The notes: generated by a model from the letters alone, not told the origin. Positions 8,145-15,947 are shown, counted from the stretch's first letter. The stretch: 43,479 nucleotides of DNA from Planococcus salinarum (GCF_007004625.1 NZ_VIFV01000028.1:1-43479); one strand, 5' to 3'. Program-made: numbers and translations.

Positions 8145-8189
8145 TCCCCCAAGAATTAAATTCGTATATAAGCTATTAAATTCGGGGGA
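8145..8189 (-). promoter_or_regulatory. Stem-loop in the MFS gene leader, containing two ATTAAATTCG units 20 nt apart
   Basis: CCCCC (8146-8150) plus GAATT (8153-8157) pair with AATTC (8179-8183) plus GGGGG (8184-8188). The GGGGG run on the minus strand is the apparent ribosome binding site of the MFS gene, so the stem could hide it. ATTAAATTCG occurs at 8155 and 8175, a 20-base spacing like that of the repeat clusters, but with only two copies. Confidence 0.45.
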
Positions 8190-8432
8190 AACTCAAATTG
8201 GACGAACAGTCATGGGCGATTTTCCTTTCGGTTGGAAGATAAATCCTTGGGGTGATTTATCTGGCGAGTTTATTAATTTTATTATACGTGAAATAGTCTG
8301 AAAATAAATGGTGATGAAAGAAAATATTGGATATAGTAGAAGGAACCAAGTGATGGAAAGTATCGAGTTTCAGAAAAAAAGATCGGCGCCTCTTCTTCGG
8401 CGTGTCCCAGCATAAACGAAAGGAGTTTCCTG

Positions 8433-9230
8433 ATGAAAAAAGGATTGACTGCGGATTCACTTGAAATAAAAGAATTTCTCCACGGTTTGATTCGCAAAAT
8501 GCACCTGGAGCTCGAAAGCCGGATTGTCGGCGTGTACCTCCACGGTTCGCTTGCCATGGGCGGCTTTAATCCGGCCAGGAGCGATATCGACTTGCTGGTG
8601 GTGACGGACGTTCCGGTGGGGATGGCGGAAAAGCAGAAACTGGTGTCGCTCTTTTTGGAGCAGTCGGGCAACCCGTTCCCGGTGGAAGTCAGCTTCCTGA
8701 ATGTTTCGCAGCTGGTGGAGTGGAAGTTTCCGACGCCATACGATTTTCATTTCAGCGAATATTGGCGGGACCGCTATGAACTGGATGTTGCACAAGGAAC
8801 GAATGTCTGTCTTGATGGAGAAGAAAAATACGACATTGATCTGGCGGCACATATCACGATTCTGAATCACCGGGGCATTTGCATCGAAGGCCGACCGATC
8901 CACGAGATTTTCCCGACCGTGCCGAAAGCCGATTATCTTTCTTCCATCCTTGATGACTATGCGGATTGCCTGGAAGGGATTCCCGAAAAGCCGGTTTACA
9001 GCATGCTGAATTTGATACGGGTTTACTGGTACCTCAAAGAAGGGGAAATATGTTCTAAGAAAGAAGCGGGTGTATGGGGAGCTGAAAACCTGCCCGCAAA
9101 GTTTGGCGCAACCGTTGAAAAGGGACTGGCCGTCTATACGGGGGAAAAGATGGAGGTGCAGTTTCATGAGACGGAGTTAAAGCAACTGAGGGATTATATA
9201 AATGGGAAAGTCGAGAGCTTCGGGATTTGA
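8433..9230 (+). CDS. Aminoglycoside nucleotidyltransferase-like protein (AadA/ANT type fold)
   Basis: A 265-residue protein with the nucleotidyltransferase signature HGSLAMGG (G38, S39) followed by SDIDLLVV with metal-binding D51 and D53, and a possible third acidic residue in PVEVSFL. The C-terminal helical part (DUF4111-like, from about 145) includes SMLNLIRVYWYLKEGEICSK. Relatives adenylylate spectinomycin/streptomycin, but many chromosomal members have no proven resistance role, so substrate is unknown. AAAGGAG precedes the ATG at 8433. It appears to be a single-gene unit. Confidence 0.8.
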   Translation: MKKGLTADSLEIKEFLHGLIRKMHLELESRIVGVYLHGSLAMGGFNPARSDIDLLVVTDVPVGMAEKQKLVSLFLEQSGNPFPVEVSFLNVSQLVEWKFPTPYDFHFSEYWRDRYELDVAQGTNVCLDGEEKYDIDLAAHITILNHRGICIEGRPIHEIFPTVPKADYLSSILDDYADCLEGIPEKPVYSMLNLIRVYWYLKEGEICSKKEAGVWGAENLPAKFGATVEKGLAVYTGEKMEVQFHETELKQLRDYINGKVESFGI

Positions 9231-9336
9231 ATCCGTTTGTTCCTGAAATAGAGTTTTTTTATACATACCAGTTACTCCACAATGAAATTAAAACAAAACC
9301 ACGAACTTCAAGTAACGGGTTGTAAGGGGAAATTTG

Positions 9337-9456
9337 GTGAAAACTGAAGTGATATTCTTATTTTCTCTGGTGACGGCAACATTGGCGGTGGCACTGTTCA
9401 ATATGGCGAAAGTGGAAAAACTGGAGAAAAGAATAAAAGAATTGGAGAAAAAGTGA
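9337..9456 (+). CDS. 39-residue membrane-anchored coiled-coil miniprotein
   Basis: A short frame reads VKTEVIFLFSLVTATLAVAL, then FNMAKVEKLEKRIKELEKK and a TGA at 9454. It has one hydrophobic helix followed by a short amphipathic heptad-like helix. AAGGGG lies about 8 bases before the GTG at 9337 (TTG at 9334 is in frame as an alternative), and a terminator follows directly, which together support expression. No family recognised. Short size makes this less certain than the larger genes. Confidence 0.6.
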   Translation: MKTEVIFLFSLVTATLAVALFNMAKVEKLEKRIKELEKK

Positions 9457-9482
9457 AAACTGTAGAGCCTTTATCATAACGA

Positions 9483-9523
9483 AAAGAGCAAGTGCTAAAA
9501 GAAAAGCACCTTGTTCTTTTTTT
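9483..9523 (+). terminator. Terminator after the miniprotein gene
   Basis: AAAGAGCAAGTGC pairs with GCACCTTGTTCTTT (one bulged C) and is followed by a T-run. It may also act for the converging minus-strand gene. Confidence 0.8.
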
Positions 9524-9539
9524 GTCCATACAAACCAAG

Positions 9540-10217
9540 TTAAGAAAGACTCTCTTTTTCCTGCAACGGGTTTTCTGGGGAAGCGGGAGAAAGAGCGTCC
9601 GCGTTCGATTGCTGATTCTGAAAATTGACCTTGGAACCGACAAAGAAAAAGCCGGCCGTTATTAAACCATAAAATATCCACCCGCTGACTTTCATGTATA
9701 TCAGCAGCTCTCCATACCCACCAACTCCATGCGTGTGGACCATCCAGGCTTTTAACGAATTTTGAAACACGCTGCTGGCGAAAAACAGCAAGGTCAGCAG
9801 TTGAAATCACATAAAGACCCCTTTTTTCGAAAATGCGGCGAAGCTGTCTTCTTTCGCAAAGCCTTGCAGATAAACAAAGTCGACAGCAAAACGCAGAGCC
9901 AGGGGTTTCCTGATCAAAACAGAAATCAGGAAGATCATTCCATATGCATAGCCCAGATAAACCTGGTTCCACAGCATGCTTTCTGCATTTTGTGAAAGTA
10001 AATTGATCATGGTTCCAAGGAAAAGCGACAGTAAAATCGATATCCCCGCAATATTAAATTGACGTTCTATGGCAAAGCGGTAAATCGTGTAGAAAAATCC
10101 GGGAATGGTGGAAAGCAGCATCGCGTAATAATCACCCAGAGGCTCCCGGCCGTAGTTCCAGATAAAATAGGGAAGGACCACATAACAAACGATATCAAAG
10201 ACAATGAATTTCTTCAT
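9540..10217 (-). pseudogene. VC0807-family membrane protein gene interrupted by an in-frame TGA
   Basis: The frame starts at ATG 10217 (MKKFIVFDIVCYVVLPYF) and runs 136 codons to a TGA at 9809-9807, then continues in the same frame for 88 codons (FQLLTLLFFASSVFQNSLKA, ISGW-like VSGWIFYGLITAGFFF) to 9540. Without the stop it would be a 225-residue multi-helix membrane protein matching the VC0807 family. From memory, homologues read FKWFQLITLLF at this point, so TGA replaces TGG (Trp). It overlaps the upstream MerR gene by 4 bases (ATGA). Recent inactivation or a sequencing error are both possible. Confidence 0.8.
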
Positions 10218-10960
10218 AGCTTTGACTCCTTCCCTTCGAAATAATGCCGGATGGCTTGGTCGATGAATGTAATGATTTCCTGTTCGAAGACAAAGAAGCG
10301 AAGATGAGGCTCCCGTTTTTTATTCAGCTCCCATACCTTCTGAGCCAATTCGGCATTACCTTCGTAAACCCGGTCCACCAAATCCATCCATCGTTTTGCC
10401 AATCTTTGGGCATCAGGGCTTTGTGGGTCTTTATGCAAATTGGCACGCACGTCCTGCGTAAGGTCGCGCCAAAGCTTCTCTTCTTGACTGTGGTCTCCCG
10501 GGCCAGAAAATTTGTTCAGGACAAGCTGCTCATCTTCCGTGAAATGCTTGGCCCAAAGCTCCCTCAAGAGGCTTTTGTCGGCCGGAAATGTAGAAAACGT
10601 GTTGAAAATCATCTCCCAATTCGTATCTTCCTCCGTTTCGACAATGGTCAGCAACGTATTGATAGCCGTCTCCATCTTCTTTAAATTTTCCTGCTCTGCC
10701 AGAATCATTTTCTTCCGCATCGAAAGTACGCTGTGCAGGTCGAATTCCCGATTGGAAAGAAACTGCTGAATCGTCTCAAGCGCGAATCCGAGGTCTTTCA
10801 GCATGAGAATATAATGGAGTTTTGAAATATCTTCATTCGAATAAAAGCGGTGTCCGGCCTCATTCTTATGAGTTGGCAGCAATAATCCGATTTCATCGTA
10901 ATAGCGTAAGGTTCGTATTGAAGCATGGCTCATTTTGGCAAGTTTTCCGATCGAATACAT
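10214..10960 (-). CDS. MerR-family transcriptional regulator with TipAS-like ligand domain
   Basis: The N-terminal helix-turn-helix (YSIGKLAKMSHASIRTLRYY, DEIGLLLP) is that of MerR regulators; a coiled coil follows (about 75-110). The C-terminal part (about 130-245; DDHSQEEKLWRDL-like segment, RWMDLVDRVYEGN) resembles the TipAS antibiotic-binding domain. I chose the ATG at 10960 because GGGG lies 6 bases before it; upstream in-frame ATGs at 10966 and 10978 have worse spacing. Its own promoter carries a MerR-type operator. It precedes the VC0807-type gene with a 4-base overlap, so that gene is the likely target. Confidence 0.9.
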   Translation of the reverse strand: MYSIGKLAKMSHASIRTLRYYDEIGLLLPTHKNEAGHRFYSNEDISKLHYILMLKDLGFALETIQQFLSNREFDLHSVLSMRKKMILAEQENLKKMETAINTLLTIVETEEDTNWEMIFNTFSTFPADKSLLRELWAKHFTEDEQLVLNKFSGPGDHSQEEKLWRDLTQDVRANLHKDPQSPDAQRLAKRWMDLVDRVYEGNAELAQKVWELNKKREPHLRFFVFEQEIITFIDQAIRHYFEGKESKL

Positions 10961-10993
10961 GAACATCCCCGTTTCCATTATGTATTTATTTCC

Positions 10994-11024
10994 ATTATAA
11001 AACCTTCCGTAACGGAAGGTGCAA
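10994..11024 (-). promoter_or_regulatory. MerR-type promoter with 19-bp spacer and inverted-repeat operator
   Basis: On the minus strand, TTGCAC (-35, 11024-11019) and TATAAT (-10, 10999-10994) are 19 bases apart. The spacer holds the dyad ACCTTCCGT-A-ACGGAAGGT (11002-11020). Overlong spacers with a central dyad are the hallmark of MerR-activated promoters, so this regulator very likely controls its own operon. Confidence 0.9.
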
Positions 11025-11170
11025 GTGGTTTTTAGAAAAATTTACAAAAGGCAGTCAGTTTGTAGAACTGTATTGGATAAGTCCCTGATAATGTAAAAGG
11101 TTTATTAAAAGTATACATAGAATAGGTAAAAAAGAGATATGCAATAAGCAAAAGTCAGGAGTGGCTTTCC

Positions 11171-12013
11171 ATGATTAAAACGCCCATTCATTTAATGGAA
11201 GAAGTCGTTTTTTCAAAGAAGGATGCCGGTGTTGAGGATTATTCGATATGCGACGCGGACTGGCGGGATCAATACGGATTGGCTTTGTATATATTGGCGA
11301 AACGGAAGCGCTGGCTTGTCGTGAATGGTAAGTGGATTCCATCCCCAATCACAAACGCCAGCCCGTTTATCCGCTGGTTGGATAGGGATCGTCTTCTTCT
11401 CGTGCAGCGCAGAAGCCGAGGGCATGAACCGAATGTCCACATCGCAAATCGGGATGGTGAAATAGTTGGCTCTTTTCACGCGGGCGATGCGATTGAAGAT
11501 GTGGTGGTGGGTCCGGAAGGCATTTGGATCAGCTATTATTACGGAACTTTGAGGAAAGGGTTGCCAGCTGAAAAGCTTGTCCTGTTCGATTTAAAGGGAA
11601 CTCCTCTTTTCAAATATGAATCAGACTTGCCAACCAAACCCGACATACTGGAGGTGCTGGCGCTGGTCAAAGGCGAGGAGTCCTCGATCTGGATGGTTCC
11701 TTTAACAAAGCCGCTGGTGAAAATCGTTCCTGAAACCAAGTCAATCATTGTACACGAAGATCCGAAACTGCTGAATGCGGGAACTTTTGCCGCCAGCATC
11801 CGTGGGGATTTCGTCTACTTTGTGCTGGAGGACACCCAATGGGCCTATGCCTGTCGAATCGGGGAAGAGTTGGCGCAGCCCATCGGCAAGATTGAAGGCT
11901 TATCAAGAGGGCTCGGTCCGTGTGAATCCTACAATTTTATCGCCTATCCAAAAACGGGTGGAGTAGTGAAGCTGTACCGGATTCAGAATAAAGAAGAGTA
12001 TTTTTTGGCGTGA
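11171..12013 (+). CDS. Hypothetical cytoplasmic protein, beta-rich
   Basis: A 280-residue protein without signal peptide or membrane segment. It is rich in short beta-strand patterns with repeated turns (RLLLVQRRSRGHEPNVHIAN, GEIVGSFHAGDAIEDVVVG, EGIWISYYYGTL, EKLVLFDLKGTPLFKYES), which suggests a beta-propeller-like fold. I recognise no family. CAGGAG lies 8-10 bases before the ATG at 11171. It is followed by its own terminator and then by a palindromic element and repeat cluster C. Confidence 0.75.
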   Translation: MIKTPIHLMEEVVFSKKDAGVEDYSICDADWRDQYGLALYILAKRKRWLVVNGKWIPSPITNASPFIRWLDRDRLLLVQRRSRGHEPNVHIANRDGEIVGSFHAGDAIEDVVVGPEGIWISYYYGTLRKGLPAEKLVLFDLKGTPLFKYESDLPTKPDILEVLALVKGEESSIWMVPLTKPLVKIVPETKSIIVHEDPKLLNAGTFAASIRGDFVYFVLEDTQWAYACRIGEELAQPIGKIEGLSRGLGPCESYNFIAYPKTGGVVKLYRIQNKEEYFLA

Positions 12014-12090
12014 AAATGAGAATATACCCTGAAAATTATTGCTTTTAAATCAGCTCCAGAAGATCCGCGATTTTATAGAGAGTTATAAGG

Positions 12091-12122
12091 AACTGGAAGG
12101 CTGATGGAGCCTTCCGGTTTTT
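12091..12122 (+). terminator. Terminator of the 11171-12013 gene
   Basis: AACTGGAAGGCT pairs with AGCCTTCCGGTT around a short loop, followed by TTTTTA. Confidence 0.88.
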
Positions 12123-12211
12123 ATGTCTGTGGAGAGGAGCGGGTGTTTTTTCGCAAGACAATTTGTGCATAGAATGGGAAGGCAGTTTCTAATTTTTTCA
12201 AATTTATTCTG

Positions 12212-12260
12212 CCGGTTTTGTCGCTTTTCGCCTGCGAAAAGCATCCATTCTGTCTTTGGT
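12212..12260 (-). repeat. Palindromic element, copy 2 (minus orientation)
   Basis: Read on the minus strand it is ACCAAAGACAGAATGGAT, then GCTTTTCGCAGGCGAAAAGC (12242-12223), then GACAAAACCGG. This matches copy 1 at 3651-3697 almost base for base. Repeat cluster C lies on its 5' side in this orientation (86 bases away), the same relative order as at the other loci. Confidence 0.9.
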
Positions 12261-12328
12261 CTTGGATTGTGGAGAAGTTTGAGTAAAAAAGTCACTCCAT
12301 TGGAGCACTGGTTGTATATATTATTCGG

Positions 12329-12420
12329 ATATCGAGGTTCAGGAGAATATATCGACGTTCAGAGAATTATATCTACGTTCAAAAAAATATATCAACGCTC
12401 AACCTCAGATATCAACGTTC
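12329..12420 (-). repeat. Phased repeat cluster C: five 12-nt units, exact 20-nt period
   Basis: On the + strand the units are ATATCGAGGTTC, ATATCGACGTTC, ATATCTACGTTC, ATATCAACGCTC and ATATCAACGTTC, starting at 12329, 12349, 12369, 12389 and 12409. On the minus strand, the orientation of the adjacent palindrome, the core reads GAACGTNGATAT, close to the GAACGCGGATAA core of cluster I. Spacers of 8 bases differ completely. The cluster ends about 100 bases before the next gene. Confidence 0.95.
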
Positions 12421-12527
12421 GCTGAGTTTCCCCATATTTTTATAAAGAGCTCTTTGCATTATGGTAAAATATAGTTAGAAAATTCCAACAAAAAACTGTT
12501 CCAGAAAAGCAGAGGGGAGAGAGTCCG

Positions 12528-12944
12528 ATTAGAAAATTCAAATGGCTGGTGGCTACAATGATGCTGTTCCTTATACTTACAGGCTGTTCATCGGATGAAG
12601 AAGTGTTGCGGGTAGGAACACCATTTCAGGAAGGTGAGACAAACGGTGTAGAGTTCCATACTGACATTACGGATTCAGAGTTGGTAACGGATTTGAGGGA
12701 TGTTATAAATCTGGAGAAGGAAGTGGAAAAGCCTGCTGATTTGGAGATGAAAGCCGATGTCTTCTTTACATTGGATCTGCCTCAGGAAGGGATATCCGAA
12801 ATTCGGCGCTACGTTTGGTATTTGGAAGATGGCAGCACCCTTCTAACTCACGAAGATCCTATGGATAGCACAGAAGATGACCGCGGATTTTATATGTTAG
12901 CTGCGGAACAGACCCAAGAGTTGAAGGGGATACTTGAGCATTAA
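12528..12944 (+). CDS. Lipoprotein, unknown function, with probable ATT start
   Basis: From the ATT at 12528 the protein would read MRKFKWLVATMMLFLILTGC, a textbook lipoprotein signal with basic N-region and lipobox LTGC. The first ATG (12549) would remove the basic residues and has no ribosome binding site; GAGGGGAG (12512-12519) lies 8 bases before ATT. The mature part (about 118 residues) is acidic with FFTLDLPQEGISEIRRYVWY and a final AAEQTQELKGILEH helix. No family recognised. AUU starts are rare but known, the classic case being infC. Confidence 0.7.
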   Translation: MRKFKWLVATMMLFLILTGCSSDEEVLRVGTPFQEGETNGVEFHTDITDSELVTDLRDVINLEKEVEKPADLEMKADVFFTLDLPQEGISEIRRYVWYLEDGSTLLTHEDPMDSTEDDRGFYMLAAEQTQELKGILEH

Positions 12945-13037
12945 AGGGCTAAGTTGCAAGGGGAATATGTATAGCAAGAACGAGTCGTTGAAATTCAAAC
13001 CATGACGTAAGAGTATGGTTAAATGGAGGGGTAAAAA

Positions 13038-13499
13038 ATGTCTAAAATCACCTTCCTTGCGTCCTCAAAACCTTTTGAAATGCCTGAGGAAATTGAAAAG
13101 TATAATAGTCGAACAGAATTCGAAAGCGAAGAAGATGTTCATTTCTTCACGGTTCAAAAACTGGATGATGAATGGCTGAAAGAAATTGAAGGGTTGTTTT
13201 CTTTGCCTTATCTGTACGAAGTGGAAGGAATCGAAAGCTGTTGGTTTTTGAACTATCTTGAAAAATACATGGAAACGGGAGATGTGTTCAAGGTTTATAG
13301 TGTCCCGAATCAGCATGCTTTGGAAAAATACATACAAGAACTTCGAGAAAATCCGGAACCCATCAGAGTGAATACCGGAAGTCTGACATACCAGGACATT
13401 TATGGCCTGTATCAATTAAATCCGAAAAAATGGGTGGAGGAGCTGAGCCATCGGAATTATTTAAGCCCACGCGGTGTAACGACTTTTGAAAAGTTTTAG
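13038..13499 (+). CDS. Hypothetical protein, 153 residues
   Basis: A soluble acidic protein (MSKITFLASSKPFEMPEEIE at the start) with no signal peptide. Features visible are an alternating strand/helix pattern, FFTVQKLDDEWLKEIEGLFS, LPYLYEVEGIESCWFLNYLE, and a final HRNYLSPRGVTTFEKF. GGAGGGG precedes the ATG at 13038. I do not recognise the family. The next gene follows after about 70 bases in the same direction. Confidence 0.75.
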   Translation: MSKITFLASSKPFEMPEEIEKYNSRTEFESEEDVHFFTVQKLDDEWLKEIEGLFSLPYLYEVEGIESCWFLNYLEKYMETGDVFKVYSVPNQHALEKYIQELRENPEPIRVNTGSLTYQDIYGLYQLNPKKWVEELSHRNYLSPRGVTTFEKF

Positions 13500-13569
13500 A
13501 AAGTTTCTGGATTGATGTGATGCCTCAATTTCCAGGGATGATGATAACAGGGAAAGGAAGTGCAACCCA

Positions 13570-14301
13570 ATGGAATTCGAAACGGTTATGCAGGAACTCG
13601 AAGCATTGAGCAAAGAGCGGATGAAAAAGATATACATGTCGAACGGAGCGCGTGAGCCGCTTTTTGGTGTGACAACAGGTGAAATGAAACCGATTGCCAA
13701 GAAAATAAAGGTCGACCAGGAATTGGCCGAGCAATTGTATGCGACGGGAAATTACGATGCGATGTATTTTGCCGGCATCATCGCCGATCCGAAAGCGATG
13801 ACGGCAGCGGATTACGACCGTTGGATGGATTCCGCGTATTTCTATATGATCTCTGATTTTGTGGTTGCAGTGACCTTGTCTGAATCGGACATTGCGCAGG
13901 AAGTAGCCGACAGATGGATTGCAAGCGGCGACGAGTTGCGTATGTCCGCGGGCTGGAGCTGCTATTGCTGGCTTCTCGGAAGCCGCAAAGACGGGGAGTT
14001 TTCGGAGAGCAAGATTTCCGGCATGCTCGACCTTGTGAAAGACACAATCTACGATTCGCCGGAACGCACCATCCACGACGCACCGGAACGCACCAAATTG
14101 GCGATGAATAATTTCATCGAAACGGTCGGAGTTTCGTATAAGCCATTGACCGAAAAAGCATTGGAAACGGCAAGGCAGGTAGGTACCGTTGAAATGAAGC
14201 GGGAAGGCAAGAAAAACAGTTTTTTGAATGCCACCGCAGCCATCGAAAAAGCGATGGAAAAAGACAGAATCGGTTTCAAGCGGAAATATGTAAGATGTTA
14301 A
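13570..14301 (+). CDS. DNA alkylation repair protein, AlkD-like
   Basis: A 243-residue all-helical (HEAT-like) protein with the family patterns GVTTGEMKPIAKKIK near 40, AMYFAGIIADPKAMT near 70, WMDSAYFYMISDF near 90, and ERTKLAMNNFIETVGV near 175. AlkD-type glycosylases remove positively charged alkylated bases such as 3- and 7-methylpurines. An 8-residue near-repeat (TIYDSPER/TIHDAPER) just before ERTKLAMNNF looks like a recent 24-base tandem duplication. AAAGGAAG precedes the ATG. Whether this paralogue is an active glycosylase is uncertain. Confidence 0.85.
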   Translation: MEFETVMQELEALSKERMKKIYMSNGAREPLFGVTTGEMKPIAKKIKVDQELAEQLYATGNYDAMYFAGIIADPKAMTAADYDRWMDSAYFYMISDFVVAVTLSESDIAQEVADRWIASGDELRMSAGWSCYCWLLGSRKDGEFSESKISGMLDLVKDTIYDSPERTIHDAPERTKLAMNNFIETVGVSYKPLTEKALETARQVGTVEMKREGKKNSFLNATAAIEKAMEKDRIGFKRKYVRC

Positions 14302-14424
14302 CTTAATTTGGATAGATAAAGAAGGAGTTCGCTGCAAATAACGGGTTCTGTTTCCTATCACAAAACTCAAAAATGCGATTGCAAATGTAATAAAAAATGT
14401 ATAAATAAAATCCAATCCAATCTT

Positions 14425-14473
14425 TGAGGAATTCTGGAAATTCAGAGTTCCCATATCGGGGTCTTTTTTTACC
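14425..14473 (+). terminator. Possible terminator in the 14.3-14.6 kb gap
   Basis: GGAATTCTG (14428-14436) pairs with CAGAGTTCC (14443-14451), then a second small stem and TCTTTTTTT follow. The stem is not directly next to the T-run, so this is weaker than the others. The 315-base gap holds nothing else I can identify. Confidence 0.45.
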
Positions 14474-14616
14474 GGAATTTATGAATAATTGGTTTTTATA
14501 TGGAAAAAGGATATAGTGAAGATAAGATTCATAACGAAGCATTCGAATGATTTGAAATCATCAGATAGAAGTAAGTTTTTTCTCCAATATAAATAATTAG
14601 TAGCGGGTGAAAGTAT

Positions 14617-14838
14617 ATGAATTGGATAATTTTATTTTTTATCGTACTAGGAATAACTGGTGTTTTATTACTCTTTTATGGTATTAAAGATAAATCTTTA
14701 GCGTTACTTCTTTTCGGTATCGGTGCTTTGATAGCACCGATACTATTCTATACAAATTTGGCTTTTTTAATGCCTATGATACCAGCGGTTGTGATGGGAA
14801 TTCTGTATTTTTCACAGAAAAAGTCGGATACCACTTAA
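14617..14838 (+). CDS. Small membrane protein, unknown function
   Basis: A 73-residue protein with three hydrophobic stretches (about 2-22, 28-45, 48-65): MNWIILFFIVLGITGVLLLF, LALLLFGIGALIAPILFY and LMPMIPAVVMGILYF. The tail is short and polar (SQKKSDTT). AGCGGGTG precedes the ATG at 14617. No family recognised. It lies in an A/T-rich stretch with the next small membrane protein gene, and the pair may be recently acquired. Confidence 0.65.
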   Translation: MNWIILFFIVLGITGVLLLFYGIKDKSLALLLFGIGALIAPILFYTNLAFLMPMIPAVVMGILYFSQKKSDTT

Positions 14839-14885
14839 ACATATCTGCGAATAGTTCTGGATTCTAAAAGAAAGGAGTGAGAGAG

Positions 14886-15182
14886 ATACCAAACTGTCAA
14901 AATTGCAATCATCAGTGGAGTTGGTCTGATACAGTTATAATTGGGTTTAAAAACAACAAAAATTGTCCGAATTGTGAAAAAAGACAATATGTATCTCAAA
15001 GAACGCAATTAGGGATTTCTTTATTTACTTTCGTTCCGCTATTCATAATTGTTTTTTTAAGTTCCTTTTTCGATTTAAACAAGGTAGTTTTTATTTCTTT
15101 TTTCATCTTATTTTTTCTCGGCATGTTCACCTATGTCCCTTTTACAATCAAACTTTCAAATGAACAAAAACCTCTATGGTGA
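14886..15182 (+). CDS. CxxC-x20-CxxC zinc-ribbon membrane protein (TIGR04104-like), probable ATA start
   Basis: The protein has CQNCNHQWSW near the start and CPNCEKRQYVSQR about 20 residues on, then two membrane helices (about 47-67 and 73-92). That is the cxxc_20_cxxc family pattern (from memory, members start MPxCQNCxxxWSW). The only common start, GTG at 14877, overlaps the AAAGGAG ribosome binding site with no spacing. An ATA at 14886 sits 8 bases from AAAGGAG and gives exactly the family-like start (M)PNCQNCNHQWSW. I therefore prefer ATA, an unusual codon, with GTG 14877 as the alternative. The role is unknown. Confidence 0.7.
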   Translation: MPNCQNCNHQWSWSDTVIIGFKNNKNCPNCEKRQYVSQRTQLGISLFTFVPLFIIVFLSSFFDLNKVVFISFFILFFLGMFTYVPFTIKLSNEQKPLW

Positions 15183-15200
15183 AATTGGAGAAGTAAAAAT

Positions 15201-15262
15201 AACACCTCATTTAGTCAGAAACTCTGTTAATCCAGAGTTCCTCCGCTTGAGGTGTTTTTTCG
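15201..15262 (+). terminator. Two-part terminator hairpin
   Basis: AACACCTCA (15201-15209) pairs with TGAGGTGTT (15248-15256) and an inner stem AACTCT/AGAGTT is nested inside. TTTTTTCG follows. It closes the zinc-ribbon gene. Confidence 0.85.
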
Positions 15263-15515
15263 TGTTCTCTTTCCGTCTCTCTCGTACCCTTTTATTGGTA
15301 AATTTGTGTAAGGCAACTGATAGGTTGATTTGCTAGTCATTTTAATAGACATTTTAATGTTTTGCGATATGAAACGAAACCCCTTACGCTGCAAAACTCC
15401 TTCTTTTTTTCGTGGCAAACGTGGTATTTGAGAGTAACTGGAAGCTACTGGGTATTATTGGTACAATTGCAAGCAATAAAAGATTGTGCAAACCGCTTAC
15501 GGAAGGAGGGCTCCT

Positions 15516-15932
15516 ATCTTTTATCCATTTACGCTATACACCGGAATCATTGTGGCCGTCATTTATTGCTTCATTTACTGGAAGCTTTCCAATCTTGGGG
15601 GATTTCGGAAGCCTCTATTTGCCTACGCGGTAGTGGTCCAGCTGTCTTTCTTAATTCTGTATGCCTGGATCAACAATGCTTTCAAGGGCGATATTAATTT
15701 TTCCCGAGAATGGACAGATGCATATGCAATTGGAATCATCATTTTCTATTTTCTGATGATCTTGCCCTTTTTCATTGCATTGGGAATCCACATCTATAAA
15801 GGCGTAGGGAAACTGGAAATCACCAGGACGGCGAAAGTAACGATGATGATAATCTATACCTTGTTTAGCCTGGTCTTTTCCGTCACTGGTTTTTACCTGC
15901 ATCTCTTTTTCTATTACGGGCTTGCGCCATAA
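15516..15932 (+). CDS. Four-helix membrane protein, unknown function, possible ATC start
   Basis: The protein has four hydrophobic helices (VAVIYCFIYWKL, YAVVVQLSFLILYAWI, AIGIIIFYFLMILPFFIALG, TMMIIYTLFSLVFSVTGFY). The open frame allows a GTG at 15486, but the strong ribosome binding site GGAAGGAGG (15501-15509) lies inside that reading and points to an ATC at 15516 (reading (M)FYPFTLYTGIIVAVIY), 6 bases on. That start begins right at the first helix. ATC starts are very rare, so this start is less certain than the gene itself. No family recognised. Confidence 0.6.
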   Translation: MFYPFTLYTGIIVAVIYCFIYWKLSNLGGFRKPLFAYAVVVQLSFLILYAWINNAFKGDINFSREWTDAYAIGIIIFYFLMILPFFIALGIHIYKGVGKLEITRTAKVTMMIIYTLFSLVFSVTGFYLHLFFYYGLAP

Positions 15933-15947
15933 ATCGACTGGAAGGAA

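Noticed and set aside
12123-12425. 100-codon + strand frame between the terminator and the lipoprotein gene
   Set aside because: It crosses the palindromic element and cluster C; its apparent coding comes from lack of stops in the repeats.
14303-14542. Minus-strand 79-codon frame in the gap after the AlkD-like gene
   Set aside because: A/T-rich, no ribosome binding site, no recognisable pattern, and it overlaps a possible + strand terminator.
15412-15633. Frame MANVVFESNWKLLGIIGTIA
   Set aside because: No ribosome binding site, overlaps the membrane protein gene in another frame, and loses hydrophobic pattern after 20 residues.
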